Shown: piece after piece, positions 23,733-33,607 of the stretch
Position numbering within the stretch: the first letter of the stretch is position 1
Layout of the letters: every line of letters begins with the position of its first letter
From: a virus
IMG/VR virus record: IMGVR_UViG_3300030202_001434
Span: 1-64,000 of that record
Strand: one strand, 5' to 3'
DNA: 64,000 nucleotides
The notes under the pieces: generated by a model
What the model was told of the DNA's origin: nothing
The model's database searches: none
What the model saw: only the letters and a program-made list of their open reading frames with translations
Made by a program: the position numbers and the translations under genes

Positions 23733-26700
23733 TTAACAATATTGTAATCCATTTCCGTCTATTTCTCCGTTTTGTGTTGCAAACCATACTGTTGGTGAAC
23801 CGGTAGCGTAAACTAATACGATCGAAGAAACTAATGTTCCTTGATTGTCACTATAGATTTTAGTGCCTGCACCATCACCTGGGCCTGTAGGTGTTGTTGT
23901 ATAATATACTTCATCTAATGCTCCAGAATATATACATGCTGAAGAAGGATTAGGTTGTTGTTTGCAGTTAAACGGATAGTACGTTACTGGTGTACATGTT
24001 ACCACTGCTGAAACCTGACCTGTTCCTTGGTTTAAATTTAAGTATTGTGTAGAAGATATTCTATAATATCCATCAGGTAATATAGTTACACCTTGATCTG
24101 AATAACAGAAGTCTCCTGCTTGAGGAGCTGCATTAGCTCCTGTATGATAGTATGTTTGATTTATCGTTCGTGTACAAATTGTAGACACTTGTTGATCCAC
24201 TACACTTGAACTAAAGTATTTTATTGCACAACTTCCAGTGCTTATAACAATACCATTACTATCTACTCTTATCCACTGATTACTTGAGCCTATTTGATAA
24301 TATCCAGCTGTTAATTTTGTAGCTGTAGGCCCGTCACAGATAGAAGAAGAATAAACTGTATCTCCAATTCCTGGCAACGCATCGAATCCATCATGATAAT
24401 ATGTTTGAGTAGCAGCTTGGATACAAGCAATACTTATAGAATCTTGACCTGTGCTCGAAGAATAAGGTGTACAATAATCTCCACAACCACAACATGCATC
24501 TGATTCAGTAGTTGCATCATAACAGAATGAAGCCGAGTTAGTTGTTCTATAATCATATATTAAATATAAATACTGATTAGCTGTTGGCAATGTAATGTTA
24601 GATACAGTTGCTTGATAAACTCCCGAAGATGGACTGTTAACATCAGCATTAGGTATAGTAGCTGAAGCTGTAAGTAACGCCGTAATTTCACTTGCAGTAT
24701 TATTATATAATGTATTAGAAGATAACCATGCAAAATTATCTTTGTTTACTATCCAATTGTAATCATCAAAATTAATTTTACTAGATCTCAATGTAACATT
24801 TGCACCATTGTAAGGGAATACACCAGTAGATCTAATTCCTTGTTGAACCACATATTGCGATGCAATTTGAGAGTCAGAACCAAACGTCATCATATTAGAT
24901 GAAACAGGGCTAGTAACAACAGCATCGTTCCATTTAAATTCATTATGAATAAATTTACCAGCATCATCTGCTGAGTTTAAACCTATTTGAATTATAGTTA
25001 AACCTTGCTCTATAGGACAATCAACAGTTAAATCATAACTCACCGTTGGGTTTGGAGTAATAGTAACTATAGCAGTTGTTGGAGAGTTTTTAGTTTTATC
25101 AAAATTTAGAGTACCACTTGTTGTAGCATCAGTTACCGAAGCAACCGAGCTGCCATCCCAAGAAACCCCTACACTCATTGTACCGCTATTTATAGTATAA
25201 TTAATTACCACATTACCTATCACATTACCTAACTCAATAGTATACTGATGTTGTGTTGTAGAATTAACTAATGACTTTTGTGTACCACATGGTATAATAA
25301 CAGGTGGTAAAGGAACACTTGTGCTGTTTGTACTTAAAACATACTCATCCATGTATGGATCATAGCCACCTAATTTCTGCGTGTTTAACTGTACATTAAA
25401 TTGATCTCTAAAGTAAGACCTCATTCCTGTGTCAGATATTACTTCTAACGCATCATTATTTTGAGAAGTACCTTTTAGTTTTAATACCGCCGTTCTTTTA
25501 GTGTCTGTAAAATACATATCGTATCCATGCGAAACAAAACTTTCTGGATTATAACTAATACCATATTCTTCTATTCTAGCTATTTGAGTTCCTAAAACTT
25601 GTGGAACAGAAGCAATAACTCCTCCTCCTGTAGAATCACTAATTAAATTTTTACCTGTTAAAACATAACTAATTTTATCTTCTTGTAAAACAAGTATATC
25701 AGTTTCTCTAGAATGTAATTTCATTATAGGCCCAAAACTTGTTTCTAAGTCTTTAAAATTTACTAAACCTAAATTAAATTCATTAAGATTATTTAAATTA
25801 GAATTGCTACTATATATACCACTGTAAGTTAATTCAGCAAATCTATCTGCCTCTTTAAAATCTTGTGTTGATACAGCTAACACCCTTTCACCTAAGTTTA
25901 ACGCTTGACCATCTAATGCATCTAATATCTTATAACTTTCTACACCGTTTCCAAATGTGTAACAATTAAAAAATGGTAGCGTTACAATAGCATCTTGAGT
26001 TGCTGTTTGGTTTTGATCACCATTTCCGTTTCCTCCCATGTGATATCCACCTAAAATATCATAAGACTCCGATGAGTCATAAAACAAATTAGGATCAGCA
26101 TCAGCAGGTTCAGTTTCCCAAACAATTAAATTGTTAGCTCTAGTAACAATTATCTCTGCTTCTATAAACCATGTCCCTGCACTACACGCAATTACACCAC
26201 TTCTACAAGCAAGGTATAATGGTGAAGCTGCGTCTCCTGGAGTTGCTTGCCAAAATTGAAATCTTGGTGTCCAAGGATCTGGGCACTGAATACCACTCGG
26301 GCTAGTTGCAATTGTACTTTCAAAAACAGGTGTTTGAAACCTTCCATTACCATCGTCAATTACATCTCCAACTGCGGGATCTATAAAGTCTCCTACAAAC
26401 CACGCATGTAAATCTGCATAATCATTAGAAGCTACATAATCTTGCTCCCACTCATATTCTATACCATCACATCCGCTATCAAACCTTCCAATTCTCCATT
26501 TTATTTGTACACTAGATTGAGCAGGGATAGTATAATTTGTTGTTACATTATTACTGTCAGTTGTAAAAGCAGGGTATTGTAAGTAAGGAGCGCAGTATGA
26601 CCTGTCTGAACCTCTTTCTTTTATCTCTCCCTCATCTATAACAGCATCTTCAGATAAATTTATACTAAAGTTTTGCCCTCTTATCTGCATGTATAATCCA

Positions 26701-28877
26701 GCTAATTGATTTGACTGAGCTGGAGCTTCGCCTTCTACCTCTAAAAAGTTAGACGATTCAGCGCTTACATCTAAAACTTGGCAAGTTACCTCTCTATTTA
26801 ATGGGCCGTTTGCATCTCTTTTTACTACAAGTATATCTCCCTTTTTTACTTTGTTTTGGTTATCACCTTCTAGTTTAAAATATATAACTCTGGTGCTTGT
26901 GCTTTGATAATAAAAATTAGAATATATTGTTTCATAACCTCCTTCACTTGGTTTTAAAACAAACTTATATTTAGTTGCCCATGCAGGAGGATAGTTTTCT
27001 ATATTAACTTTTATTTTATTTTGATCTACAGATGCTGAAGGAGGAACAAATGTTGTGTTAAATTCAGAAACTAAAACTGTAGAAGCTCTACCGTTATCAT
27101 CCATATAAACAATACCTGTTTCATAATCTCTATTACTATGTAAAGAAGAAGTGTCTTGGCTTGAAGTAAATGTTCCTTGTCCTCTTGAAAAATTAAAATA
27201 TTCATACACATTAGTATTTCCTGAAGTATATTTCATTGCTAATACTTGTAAAGAAAATACATTAGAACCTACCGTAGAACCTATTCTAAACCCTTGTTGT
27301 GTTTGCGCATCTATACTACTATTTGTTTTAGTAAAAGAACAATTAGTTGGTACGATTGTTACTGTATTAAATAAATCGGTTAGAGATGTTCCCGAAGCTG
27401 ATGACGCTAAAGGCTGAAAGTTTGAGTTCAAAACTGTACCTATACGTTCAGCAAACTCAACTGAATTAACCATTTCGTAAACAGAAGTATAGTTTTTATT
27501 TATTGGAAATATAACCCTAAGTTCAAATGGAATATTGTTAAAAGCCGCATCATAACAAGCGTCTGATGTGTCGCCATTTAATTGAGAATGTTCAATAAAT
27601 AAAGTAAAAGATAAAGTTGTACCTTTTTTTAGTTTATTAGCTTGTTCTGTTAAATCAAAATTAATTTTTGAATTTTGAACTGTAGTGCTAGTGTTTGGAT
27701 TTATAGTATATACATCACCGGTTGATACTGTAGGCTCAGCTAATTCTTCAAATAAAATATCATTAGTAAATAAAGAAGTAGTAAAGTTGATTGGTATATC
27801 TTGACCAGCTGCATTGACTATATCATAACCATCTGTATAGTTACCATATATAAGTCTATTACCTTGTATTGTTTGCGCTTTAGCAACCTTAGGTACGTTG
27901 TCATATAGTCTTAATAACTCATCACTACCTAATACTGTATAAATTTTACTATTAGTAAAAGTATATGTTTGTTTAGTGTTATTAGCCCATCCATAATCTG
28001 ACTTCTTAAATCTTTCAATAACATAAATAGAATTTGTATTACTTGGTTTAAATAATAAATCTACTTCAATTACTTTATCAGAACCTGTTTCAAATTCAAC
28101 CTCAGCTGAATTATAAATGTTCTTCATTGAACCGTTATTAAAATTATTTACATCAAACTGAAATGGCCCTGGTTGAAAAGCTGCAACAGAAAATAATGAC
28201 GTTGCACTATATTCATTGTTTACATACCTATACCTATAAGCAAAAGTAATAAACCTAGTATCCATATAATTCTCTTCACCAGGTATATCTATTAAGTTTA
28301 CTTTTGGAGCTGGCAATGTGTCTAAAGAATCAAAACCAGGTGGTTTTAAAATAACACTAATATCACTTTCTTTTATAATGTCTGTAACCCCAGAAGGATC
28401 AGAATAATTTTGTGTTACGTTTATTTTTCTTGGAGGATTTTTATCGTCTGTAAAAAACAAAAGATCTTCTATTTTGTTTACACCTGTTATTAAAAACTTT
28501 GGATCAAAATTTAAAACAGTTGTACTAACAACATGATAAGTTATAGCTTCTGTTTGTATGTTAAAAGAAACGATTAAATCTAACTTACCGCCTATTACAG
28601 GGTTATTAGAATCATGCACAAACCAATATATAGTTTCTTTAGAACCATCTTCATACGCACCAATACATATAGCTGAATTAGAAAGATTCTGTCCTCCGTA
28701 AGCTAATGTAGTTAATTGTGAGTTTCCTTTAGAGTTTTCTACCGCACCTATTTCTGTAGTTTCAGTTGCTCCTAATCTAACATTGATTGCGTTTATATAT
28801 TGGCCTTTTGGAACAAGACGTTCATCAACGCTCTTATTCATTTTACCTGCAATAAAATTTGTATTTACTATTGGCAT
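23733..28877 (-). CDS. tail tubular/stabilisation ('muzzle') protein with C-terminal YYH cassettes, 1714 aa
   Basis: A 1714-residue protein. The N-terminus (Pro-Ile-Val-Asn-Thr-Asn-Phe-Ile-Ala-Gly-Lys-Met-Asn-Lys-Ser) with Asp-Glu-Arg-Leu (18-21) and Asn-Val-Arg-Leu-Gly (32-36) is typical of phage tail stabilisation/T7 gp12-like proteins of Bacteroidetes podoviruses, including crAss-like muzzle proteins. The long middle is beta-rich. The last ~220 residues contain two clear A cassettes (Thr-Tyr-Tyr-His-Asp-Gly-Phe and Thr-Tyr-Tyr-His-Thr-Gly-Ala) and a degenerate third (Val-Tyr-Tyr-Thr-Thr). It forms the distal tail tube, with cassettes probably exposed. Confidence 0.7.
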   Translation of the reverse strand: MPIVNTNFIAGKMNKSVDERLVPKGQYINAINVRLGATETTEIGAVENSKGNSQLTTLAYGGQNLSNSAICIGAYEDGSKETIYWFVHDSNNPVIGGKLDLIVSFNIQTEAITYHVVSTTVLNFDPKFLITGVNKIEDLLFFTDDKNPPRKINVTQNYSDPSGVTDIIKESDISVILKPPGFDSLDTLPAPKVNLIDIPGEENYMDTRFITFAYRYRYVNNEYSATSLFSVAAFQPGPFQFDVNNFNNGSMKNIYNSAEVEFETGSDKVIEVDLLFKPSNTNSIYVIERFKKSDYGWANNTKQTYTFTNSKIYTVLGSDELLRLYDNVPKVAKAQTIQGNRLIYGNYTDGYDIVNAAGQDIPINFTTSLFTNDILFEELAEPTVSTGDVYTINPNTSTTVQNSKINFDLTEQANKLKKGTTLSFTLFIEHSQLNGDTSDACYDAAFNNIPFELRVIFPINKNYTSVYEMVNSVEFAERIGTVLNSNFQPLASSASGTSLTDLFNTVTIVPTNCSFTKTNSSIDAQTQQGFRIGSTVGSNVFSLQVLAMKYTSGNTNVYEYFNFSRGQGTFTSSQDTSSLHSNRDYETGIVYMDDNGRASTVLVSEFNTTFVPPSASVDQNKIKVNIENYPPAWATKYKFVLKPSEGGYETIYSNFYYQSTSTRVIYFKLEGDNQNKVKKGDILVVKRDANGPLNREVTCQVLDVSAESSNFLEVEGEAPAQSNQLAGLYMQIRGQNFSINLSEDAVIDEGEIKERGSDRSYCAPYLQYPAFTTDSNNVTTNYTIPAQSSVQIKWRIGRFDSGCDGIEYEWEQDYVASNDYADLHAWFVGDFIDPAVGDVIDDGNGRFQTPVFESTIATSPSGIQCPDPWTPRFQFWQATPGDAASPLYLACRSGVIACSAGTWFIEAEIIVTRANNLIVWETEPADADPNLFYDSSESYDILGGYHMGGNGNGDQNQTATQDAIVTLPFFNCYTFGNGVESYKILDALDGQALNLGERVLAVSTQDFKEADRFAELTYSGIYSSNSNLNNLNEFNLGLVNFKDLETSFGPIMKLHSRETDILVLQEDKISYVLTGKNLISDSTGGGVIASVPQVLGTQIARIEEYGISYNPESFVSHGYDMYFTDTKRTAVLKLKGTSQNNDALEVISDTGMRSYFRDQFNVQLNTQKLGGYDPYMDEYVLSTNSTSVPLPPVIIPCGTQKSLVNSTTQHQYTIELGNVIGNVVINYTINSGTMSVGVSWDGSSVASVTDATTSGTLNFDKTKNSPTTAIVTITPNPTVSYDLTVDCPIEQGLTIIQIGLNSADDAGKFIHNEFKWNDAVVTSPVSSNMMTFGSDSQIASQYVVQQGIRSTGVFPYNGANVTLRSSKINFDDYNWIVNKDNFAWLSSNTLYNNTASEITALLTASATIPNADVNSPSSGVYQATVSNITLPTANQYLYLIYDYRTTNSASFCYDATTESDACCGCGDYCTPYSSSTGQDSISIACIQAATQTYYHDGFDALPGIGDTVYSSSICDGPTATKLTAGYYQIGSSNQWIRVDSNGIVISTGSCAIKYFSSSVVDQQVSTICTRTINQTYYHTGANAAPQAGDFCYSDQGVTILPDGYYRISSTQYLNLNQGTGQVSAVVTCTPVTYYPFNCKQQPNPSSACIYSGALDEVYYTTTPTGPGDGAGTKIYSDNQGTLVSSIVLVYATGSPTVWFATQNGEIDGNGLQYC

Positions 28878-28878
28878 T

Positions 28879-29799
28879 TTATTTTAACCATTTATCCTGG
28901 CCTCTTAAGTTCATTAAAAGACGACCAGGGTGAATATTACTTAATCTAATTTTTGCATTTCTTAACAAAGATGACTTGTCTTTTCTTGCTCTGTTTACAA
29001 TATATTCTTGTACACCTAATCTACCATTTAAAATAGAATACCTTATATATGCGTATAAATATTCTTCAAATAATTTATTAACACTTATGTTTGCGTCATC
29101 ACCATTCTCCATTCCATCCGATACATATTCTAATACCACTGAAGCTCCAGAACCTATTGAGCTAAAATTAATTACACCTCTTTGCTTGTCGATACTAAAT
29201 GTAGGATTAGTATTAGCTGTTTCAGTATTTAATCCAAAACGAGATCCTATACCAAAATCAAAATACCAGCATCCGTCTACATTCCACCCTTCTTGTCCAT
29301 TGTAAGGGCTTCTATCGTTTAAATAAATAGTTTTAGCACCGCTTGCAAATGAATTACTTAACTGTGAAAACTGTGGCTTTAAAACATTACCATCTTGATC
29401 GTATAATATTTTAGCATTATTGTCTTGTAAATAAGTGTTAGCCCATCCTGTTTGTATGTTTTCAGTTAAAGGGTATAGTACACCATTTAAGTATTGTGAT
29501 ATCCTTACCCAGTTTACATAATCTGACGGCAATATAAATCTTAAATTGTCATCTAAATCTAATTGTAATATTTTAATTTCTTTCATCGCATCGTAATTCA
29601 ATTCTTGAATACCTCTTTTTGCATGAAATAAAACTTGAAATCTATTTAAATTATTAAGCAGCTCGTGATTACCTTGATACATTAACATAAAGTTATTTAC
29701 GATATCATTCAAAGAAACGTATTGGTATGAACCCCAATTCTTATCTTGAGGTATCTGACCTGAGTTTGCGTAATATGCATAATCATTTATATAAGCCAT
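28879..29799 (-). CDS. tail/ring connector protein, 306 aa
   Basis: A 306-residue structural protein with Tyr-Val-Ser-Leu-Asn-Asp-Ile-Val-Asn-Asn-Phe-Met at 27-38 and Leu-Pro-Ser-Asp-Tyr-Val-Asn-Trp-Val at about 94-102. This resembles ring/adaptor proteins encoded before the muzzle gene in crAss-like and related podoviruses. Ends 1 nt before the muzzle start. Probably joins the portal-proximal ring to the tail tube; assignment is by order and resemblance. Confidence 0.6.
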   Translation of the reverse strand: MAYINDYAYYANSGQIPQDKNWGSYQYVSLNDIVNNFMLMYQGNHELLNNLNRFQVLFHAKRGIQELNYDAMKEIKILQLDLDDNLRFILPSDYVNWVRISQYLNGVLYPLTENIQTGWANTYLQDNNAKILYDQDGNVLKPQFSQLSNSFASGAKTIYLNDRSPYNGQEGWNVDGCWYFDFGIGSRFGLNTETANTNPTFSIDKQRGVINFSSIGSGASVVLEYVSDGMENGDDANISVNKLFEEYLYAYIRYSILNGRLGVQEYIVNRARKDKSSLLRNAKIRLSNIHPGRLLMNLRGQDKWLK

Positions 29800-29802
29800 A
29801 TC

Positions 29803-30798
29803 TTACGTTTGTATTTGGTTATTTTCTACTTCTTCTTGTTTTCCAAACTGATACAAATCACCTTCTCTAATTTCTATACCTATGTATTGACAAATCTTTG
29901 CTACAATACCAGGTTCGTCAGACAAGGGTAATTCAAAGTCTTGGTAATCTGCTTGATTTATATCAAACAAAGGTTCTCCCGAAGCAAGTGTTTGATACGT
30001 CCATTTTGGTGGTAATGGATAACGAACATATTCTGCTGTTACACTACCGTTAGTTGTTATAGTTATAGGATACACTGTTATTGTATTTCCTAATTGTCCT
30101 GTATTAGAATCACCTATTACAGATGAGGTTGCTCCTCCCAGCACATACGCAGGAAATCCTGTAGATGGTGCTGTTAATGGTGAGTTGTTTAAATAAAATA
30201 TCTTATTCTGATTAACTCTTTCTACTTCTACAATACCACTTGTAGAAAATATTCCATAAGTATTACCAATAGTTGCAGCTACACCAAATGGTGAGTAAGA
30301 TAATGTTAATTGAGTTTGACTATCAACACTTACTACAAAACCACTGAAGCCTGAGTAACTTGATGTAGAAGATGTGTTAACTACTTGTTGACCAACTTTA
30401 ACACCGCTTGTTACGAACGTAGCGTTCGCATCAGTTAAAGTGTTTAAACCAGCTGCTGTGCTAGTTCCAGATGTAATTTGTGTTGGATAATAGTTTACTT
30501 TATTTATTAAATAATAATCACTTGGTAATTTAAATAAATTATTACCTTGTTGAGCTAAACTTCTTGTAACAGAAAAACTATCCATTACTTCTACTAAACC
30601 TTTTACTATATCAGCATATCCAGTTCCAGATAGTCTTTGGTTTTCTTTATTAGTCCAAGCATTATATTGATAAAAATAATCTTCAAACAAATCCATTTGA
30701 GCTTGTTGAGCGTACAAATTAAAATCTTGCGGAGATATATATCCGTAATTATTTTTATTAGCTATAGCTAGGACAGTATTTCTAACAGAGTTAATCAT
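29803..30798 (-). CDS. head-tail connector/adaptor protein, 331 aa
   Basis: A 331-residue protein whose N-terminus (Asn-Lys-Asn-Asn-Tyr-Gly-Tyr-Ile-Ser-Pro-Gln-Asp-Phe) and internal Leu-Pro-Ser-Asp-Tyr-Tyr-Leu-Ile recall podovirus adaptor or ring proteins. A beta-rich segment (about 112-165) with Gly-Gln-Gln-Val-Val-Asn-Thr precedes it. It has its own -7 box (TATATTTG, 30814-30821 on the - strand), 15 nt before the start and directly behind a terminator. Confidence 0.6.
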   Translation of the reverse strand: MINSVRNTVLAIANKNNYGYISPQDFNLYAQQAQMDLFEDYFYQYNAWTNKENQRLSGTGYADIVKGLVEVMDSFSVTRSLAQQGNNLFKLPSDYYLINKVNYYPTQITSGTSTAAGLNTLTDANATFVTSGVKVGQQVVNTSSTSSYSGFSGFVVSVDSQTQLTLSYSPFGVAATIGNTYGIFSTSGIVEVERVNQNKIFYLNNSPLTAPSTGFPAYVLGGATSSVIGDSNTGQLGNTITVYPITITTNGSVTAEYVRYPLPPKWTYQTLASGEPLFDINQADYQDFELPLSDEPGIVAKICQYIGIEIREGDLYQFGKQEEVENNQIQT

Positions 30799-30813
30799 GT
30801 CGAATTCTTTTTA

Positions 30814-30821
30814 CAAATATA
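30814..30821 (-). promoter_or_regulatory. -7 box TATATTTG before the connector gene
   Basis: TATATTTG lies 15 nt before the connector ATG and just after the terminator of the preceding gene, so a new transcript must begin here or read-through must occur. Confidence 0.55.
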
Positions 30822-30822
30822 G

Positions 30823-30861
30823 GCAAAAAAAAAGAGGCTTAAATTTTTAAGCCCCCTCTTT
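30823..30861 (-). terminator. Rho-independent terminator after the 127-aa virion protein
   Basis: On the - strand AAAGAGGGGGCTTAAA pairs with TTTAAGCCTCTTT (a 3-nt G bulge) and is followed by a run of T (complement of the A tract at 30825-30833). It sits 19 nt past the stop at 30880. Confidence 0.75.
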
Positions 30862-30879
30862 AACTAACAATTATAACTA

Positions 30880-31263
30880 TCAAGCGAATGATTCAACGAT
30901 AGCTGTAATTTTAACTGGTACAGAAGATCCGTCACCGTTTGGATATCCAGATCCATTAGGCTTGTAAACAGGATGTTGCCAAGATAATTGTAATGCGTGC
31001 TCAATAGAGTCTTGAATAAAGTCTCTAAACACAGTAGTGTCAGCACCAATAGCACCATGAGTAATAGTGATCTTGTGTTGGTAAGTTACATTAGCAACTG
31101 AGTCTCCAGTTGTAATTGTAGAAGTAGCGCTAAAATCACTGTATCCGATTACAGTTGAAGTTGTGCTAGCTTGTACTACACTAGAAATCCCTTTTACAGG
31201 AACCAGTCTATAACCCTGATCTTTGTCAGTGTCAGTTACATAAAGGCTTAAAAATTTTTCCAT
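30880..31263 (-). CDS. small abundant virion protein candidate, 127 aa
   Basis: The frame is open to 31296, but the Met at 31263 (start Met-Glu-Lys-Phe-Leu-Ser-Leu-Tyr) is preferred, because the -7 box TATCTTTG (31294-31301) would place transcription start inside the longer version. 127 residues, beta-rich, Thr/Val-rich. It has its own promoter and terminator between capsid and connector genes, which suggests a highly expressed capsid decoration or head fibre protein. The family is not recognised. Confidence 0.65.
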   Translation of the reverse strand: MEKFLSLYVTDTDKDQGYRLVPVKGISSVVQASTTSTVIGYSDFSATSTITTGDSVANVTYQHKITITHGAIGADTTVFRDFIQDSIEHALQLSWQHPVYKPNGSGYPNGDGSSVPVKITAIVESFA

Positions 31264-31293
31264 AAGTAAAAATGTTAATGGGTTAATAAAGTA

Positions 31294-31301
31294 CAAAGAT
31301 A
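31294..31301 (-). promoter_or_regulatory. -7 box TATCTTTG for the 127-aa virion gene
   Basis: TATCTTTG ends about 30 nt before the preferred ATG at 31263. No TTTG at the -33 position is seen, but the box sits in a true intergenic gap and a terminator follows the gene. Confidence 0.55.
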
Positions 31302-31307
31302 CTCTTA

Positions 31308-32063
31308 TTATTTATCTTTTTTTAAGCGCTTCTTTAAATACTTATATGCATCTAAACCATCGTTACTTTGTAAGAATGCTCCAATCGCATCATATGGATC
31401 TTCGTTAAAAGGAACTGTCATCATTTTCTTTTTGTTTCCTGGCAAGTTGTAATATACATCTCTTCTGTTGTTTCTAAAAGATAACCAGTTGTTATCAATA
31501 AACAAATGAACTTCGTTTTGTAATTCTAACAACGGATCGTTTACAACATCAATTAATTCTCCAGGATTATTTTTAGCAAATATTAATATATCTCTTTTTA
31601 ATTCTGGTATGGTCATATTATCTACGGAAGCTCCCATAAGAACTCTACATACAGATAATAATTTTTCTGTTGATAGGTTTTTAGCTAAAACCTGAGCATC
31701 TATTGTTAATTCTACTGTAGCTAATTCTTCTGCTGCATCTTTTGCGTTGTCAACTTCTTCAAACACCATTCCGTTGCCTGGATGGTAATGTAAGAATTGT
31801 TGTAAAACTTGGTTTTCTCTTTGAACAACTAACATACCGTCTTCAAATACAATAGGTTCTAAAATAGCATTACCATCTTGCTCATCTTCAAATGGGCTTT
31901 TTTGGTTTCGTGCATATCTTAGAGGTCTATTTACACCTTGCTCTTCGTCAAAGTATAATAAAGGAGATCTGTTTGAGTGTCTTGAGGATAACATATAAGC
32001 TAAAGGTCTTTCAGTTCTTTTTAGTCTATATGCTTTTGTTTTGAGGGTTGTAGTATTTTTCAT
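31308..32063 (-). CDS. structural-module protein of unknown function, 251 aa
   Basis: A 251-residue protein with an Arg-rich N-terminus and Leu-Leu-Tyr-Phe-Asp-Glu-Glu (35-41), Arg-Tyr-Ala-Arg-Asn-Gln-Lys-Ser-Pro-Phe-Glu-Asp-Glu-Gln (49-62) and Phe-Leu-His-Tyr-His-Pro (about 90-95). I recall similar proteins next to the major capsid gene in crAss-like and marine phages but know no function. It lies between capsid and the 127-aa gene, separated from capsid by a terminator. Confidence 0.6.
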   Translation of the reverse strand: MKNTTTLKTKAYRLKRTERPLAYMLSSRHSNRSPLLYFDEEQGVNRPLRYARNQKSPFEDEQDGNAILEPIVFEDGMLVVQRENQVLQQFLHYHPGNGMVFEEVDNAKDAAEELATVELTIDAQVLAKNLSTEKLLSVCRVLMGASVDNMTIPELKRDILIFAKNNPGELIDVVNDPLLELQNEVHLFIDNNWLSFRNNRRDVYYNLPGNKKKMMTVPFNEDPYDAIGAFLQSNDGLDAYKYLKKRLKKDK

Positions 32064-32087
32064 TATAATATAATTTAATTTGATTTA

Positions 32088-32124
32088 ATAAAAATAAATC
32101 TTACCCCCGCAAGTGCGAGGGTAA
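32088..32124 (-). terminator. Rho-independent terminator after the capsid gene
   Basis: TTACCCTCGC (complement of 32115-32124) pairs with GCGGGGGTAA (complement of 32101-32110) with one mismatch and a 4-nt loop, followed on the - strand by a T-rich tract. It lies 15 nt past the capsid stop, as expected for the most expressed gene. Confidence 0.75.
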
Positions 32125-32139
32125 AACTTATATAACAAT

Positions 32140-33588
32140 TTAGTCTTGGAATAAGAAGAAGTTGTTTGCACCTAAAGTACATACAGCTCTTTCAGATAGG
32201 AAGTTTACTTCCATTGCATCCAAGTCAGAAGTTCTTGCTCCACCAGCTGAACCAGTGATCCAAGTTTTGTATCTTCTGTCTTCAGTTTCTGAAGCTCTAT
32301 ATCTAACATGTAAGAAAGGTCTCTTAGCGTTCTTACCTAAGATTTGATCGTATACAGTAGTTGAACCAGCTGGTACTAATAAACCGTTGATTGCTCCACC
32401 AACAACGTCACCTCTCATTGTAGGATCGTTAAGGTATTTCCAGTCAGACTTATAGAAGTCATAACCTCTTCTAAATCCTGTAAATCCAAGATTTAAAGCC
32501 ATGTCTTTGTCATTGTCAAAAAGACCATATGATGTACCTCCAGCTCCGTAAGAGTTTTGAGATGCTAACATATCATCAATATCAAAAGAGAATTCTCTGT
32601 TTACGAAAATTACATTTTCTTCAATTGATCCTTGTTTATCTAGTCTTTGAATAATGCTATCAAACTGAGCAAGTGTTTGTGGGTTTCCACCACCCCAAAC
32701 ATTTCCTCTGTTTCCTACTACATAGAATACTCCATCAGAACCGTTAAGGTTTGCTAAAGATGCACCAGCACCAGATCCTTGTAAAAAGTCTCCAGCACCA
32801 GATCCAGCGTCAGCAGGAACTGCTTCTAGCATTGCTGTTTCTAAGTAGTCTTCGAATCTTAATCTAGTGTCATGCTCAGACTTTAAATACCATAGGTATC
32901 CGCTTACGCCATCTTCACCTGAAACTTCGATCCAACCGATTTGAGCCATATCAGAACCAGAAACAGAATATTTGTCTTTGATAATAATTGGCTTGTTGTC
33001 GAAAATTAAGTCATCAGATTCATTAGAACCAACCATTCCGTTTGTTCCTTTATTGAATTCTGATCCATATATAAATATATCACATGCTACACCTGCTGCT
33101 ACAGCTTGTCCTCCAGCTTCATAGTAAGCTATAGTTACTTGTTGAGCTCCACCTGCTGTAGACGCTAAAGTAACAATACCTTTGTTAGATAAGTTAGAAC
33201 CAGGAGTTTTGTCACTGATCATAACTGTTTGTCCAACTCTTAAAGCTGATGTGTTTTGCGATCCTAATGCAGGGTTAAAGTTAGAATTTGGAATAGTCCA
33301 AACTCCAGTTGCCGCTGCTGCCGCACCTGCTGAAGTACATCCTGTGTACTTAACATGTAATCTTCCTTGCTCTGCCCATTTAATAAGGTCAGAGTTAGAA
33401 GGCATTTCTGCACCTACCATTCTAAGGAAAGATGCGATTGATCTGTTACCATATCTTTCGAATTCTTTTTCATAAGTATCAGGTAGATACTGATTTAAGA
33501 AATCGAAATTATTGATGTAGTTTGTACTTACAGGCACTTGTTGTGCGCTTGGTTGTAAGTCAAAACCAGGGGTTAAATTTACTGCCAT
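32140..33588 (-). CDS. major capsid protein
   Basis: A 482-residue protein with the organisation of HK97-fold capsid proteins of Bacteroidetes podoviruses. A short N-arm is followed by a helix region with Asn-Arg-Ser-Ile-Ala-Ser-Phe-Leu-Arg-Met-Val-Gly-Ala-Glu-Met-Pro (48-63), then Glu-Gln-Gly-Arg-Leu-His (74-79). A Gly/Ala-rich middle and an ordered C-terminus (Asp-Ala-Met-Glu-Val-Asn-Phe-Leu-Ser-Glu-Arg-Ala) follow. It is preceded by a scaffold-like gene and portal and followed by a strong terminator. No cleavage protease gene is seen nearby. Confidence 0.75.
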   Translation of the reverse strand: MAVNLTPGFDLQPSAQQVPVSTNYINNFDFLNQYLPDTYEKEFERYGNRSIASFLRMVGAEMPSNSDLIKWAEQGRLHVKYTGCTSAGAAAAATGVWTIPNSNFNPALGSQNTSALRVGQTVMISDKTPGSNLSNKGIVTLASTAGGAQQVTIAYYEAGGQAVAAGVACDIFIYGSEFNKGTNGMVGSNESDDLIFDNKPIIIKDKYSVSGSDMAQIGWIEVSGEDGVSGYLWYLKSEHDTRLRFEDYLETAMLEAVPADAGSGAGDFLQGSGAGASLANLNGSDGVFYVVGNRGNVWGGGNPQTLAQFDSIIQRLDKQGSIEENVIFVNREFSFDIDDMLASQNSYGAGGTSYGLFDNDKDMALNLGFTGFRRGYDFYKSDWKYLNDPTMRGDVVGGAINGLLVPAGSTTVYDQILGKNAKRPFLHVRYRASETEDRRYKTWITGSAGGARTSDLDAMEVNFLSERAVCTLGANNFFLFQD

Positions 33589-33607
33589 TTTTTTTCAATT
33601 TTTTTGT

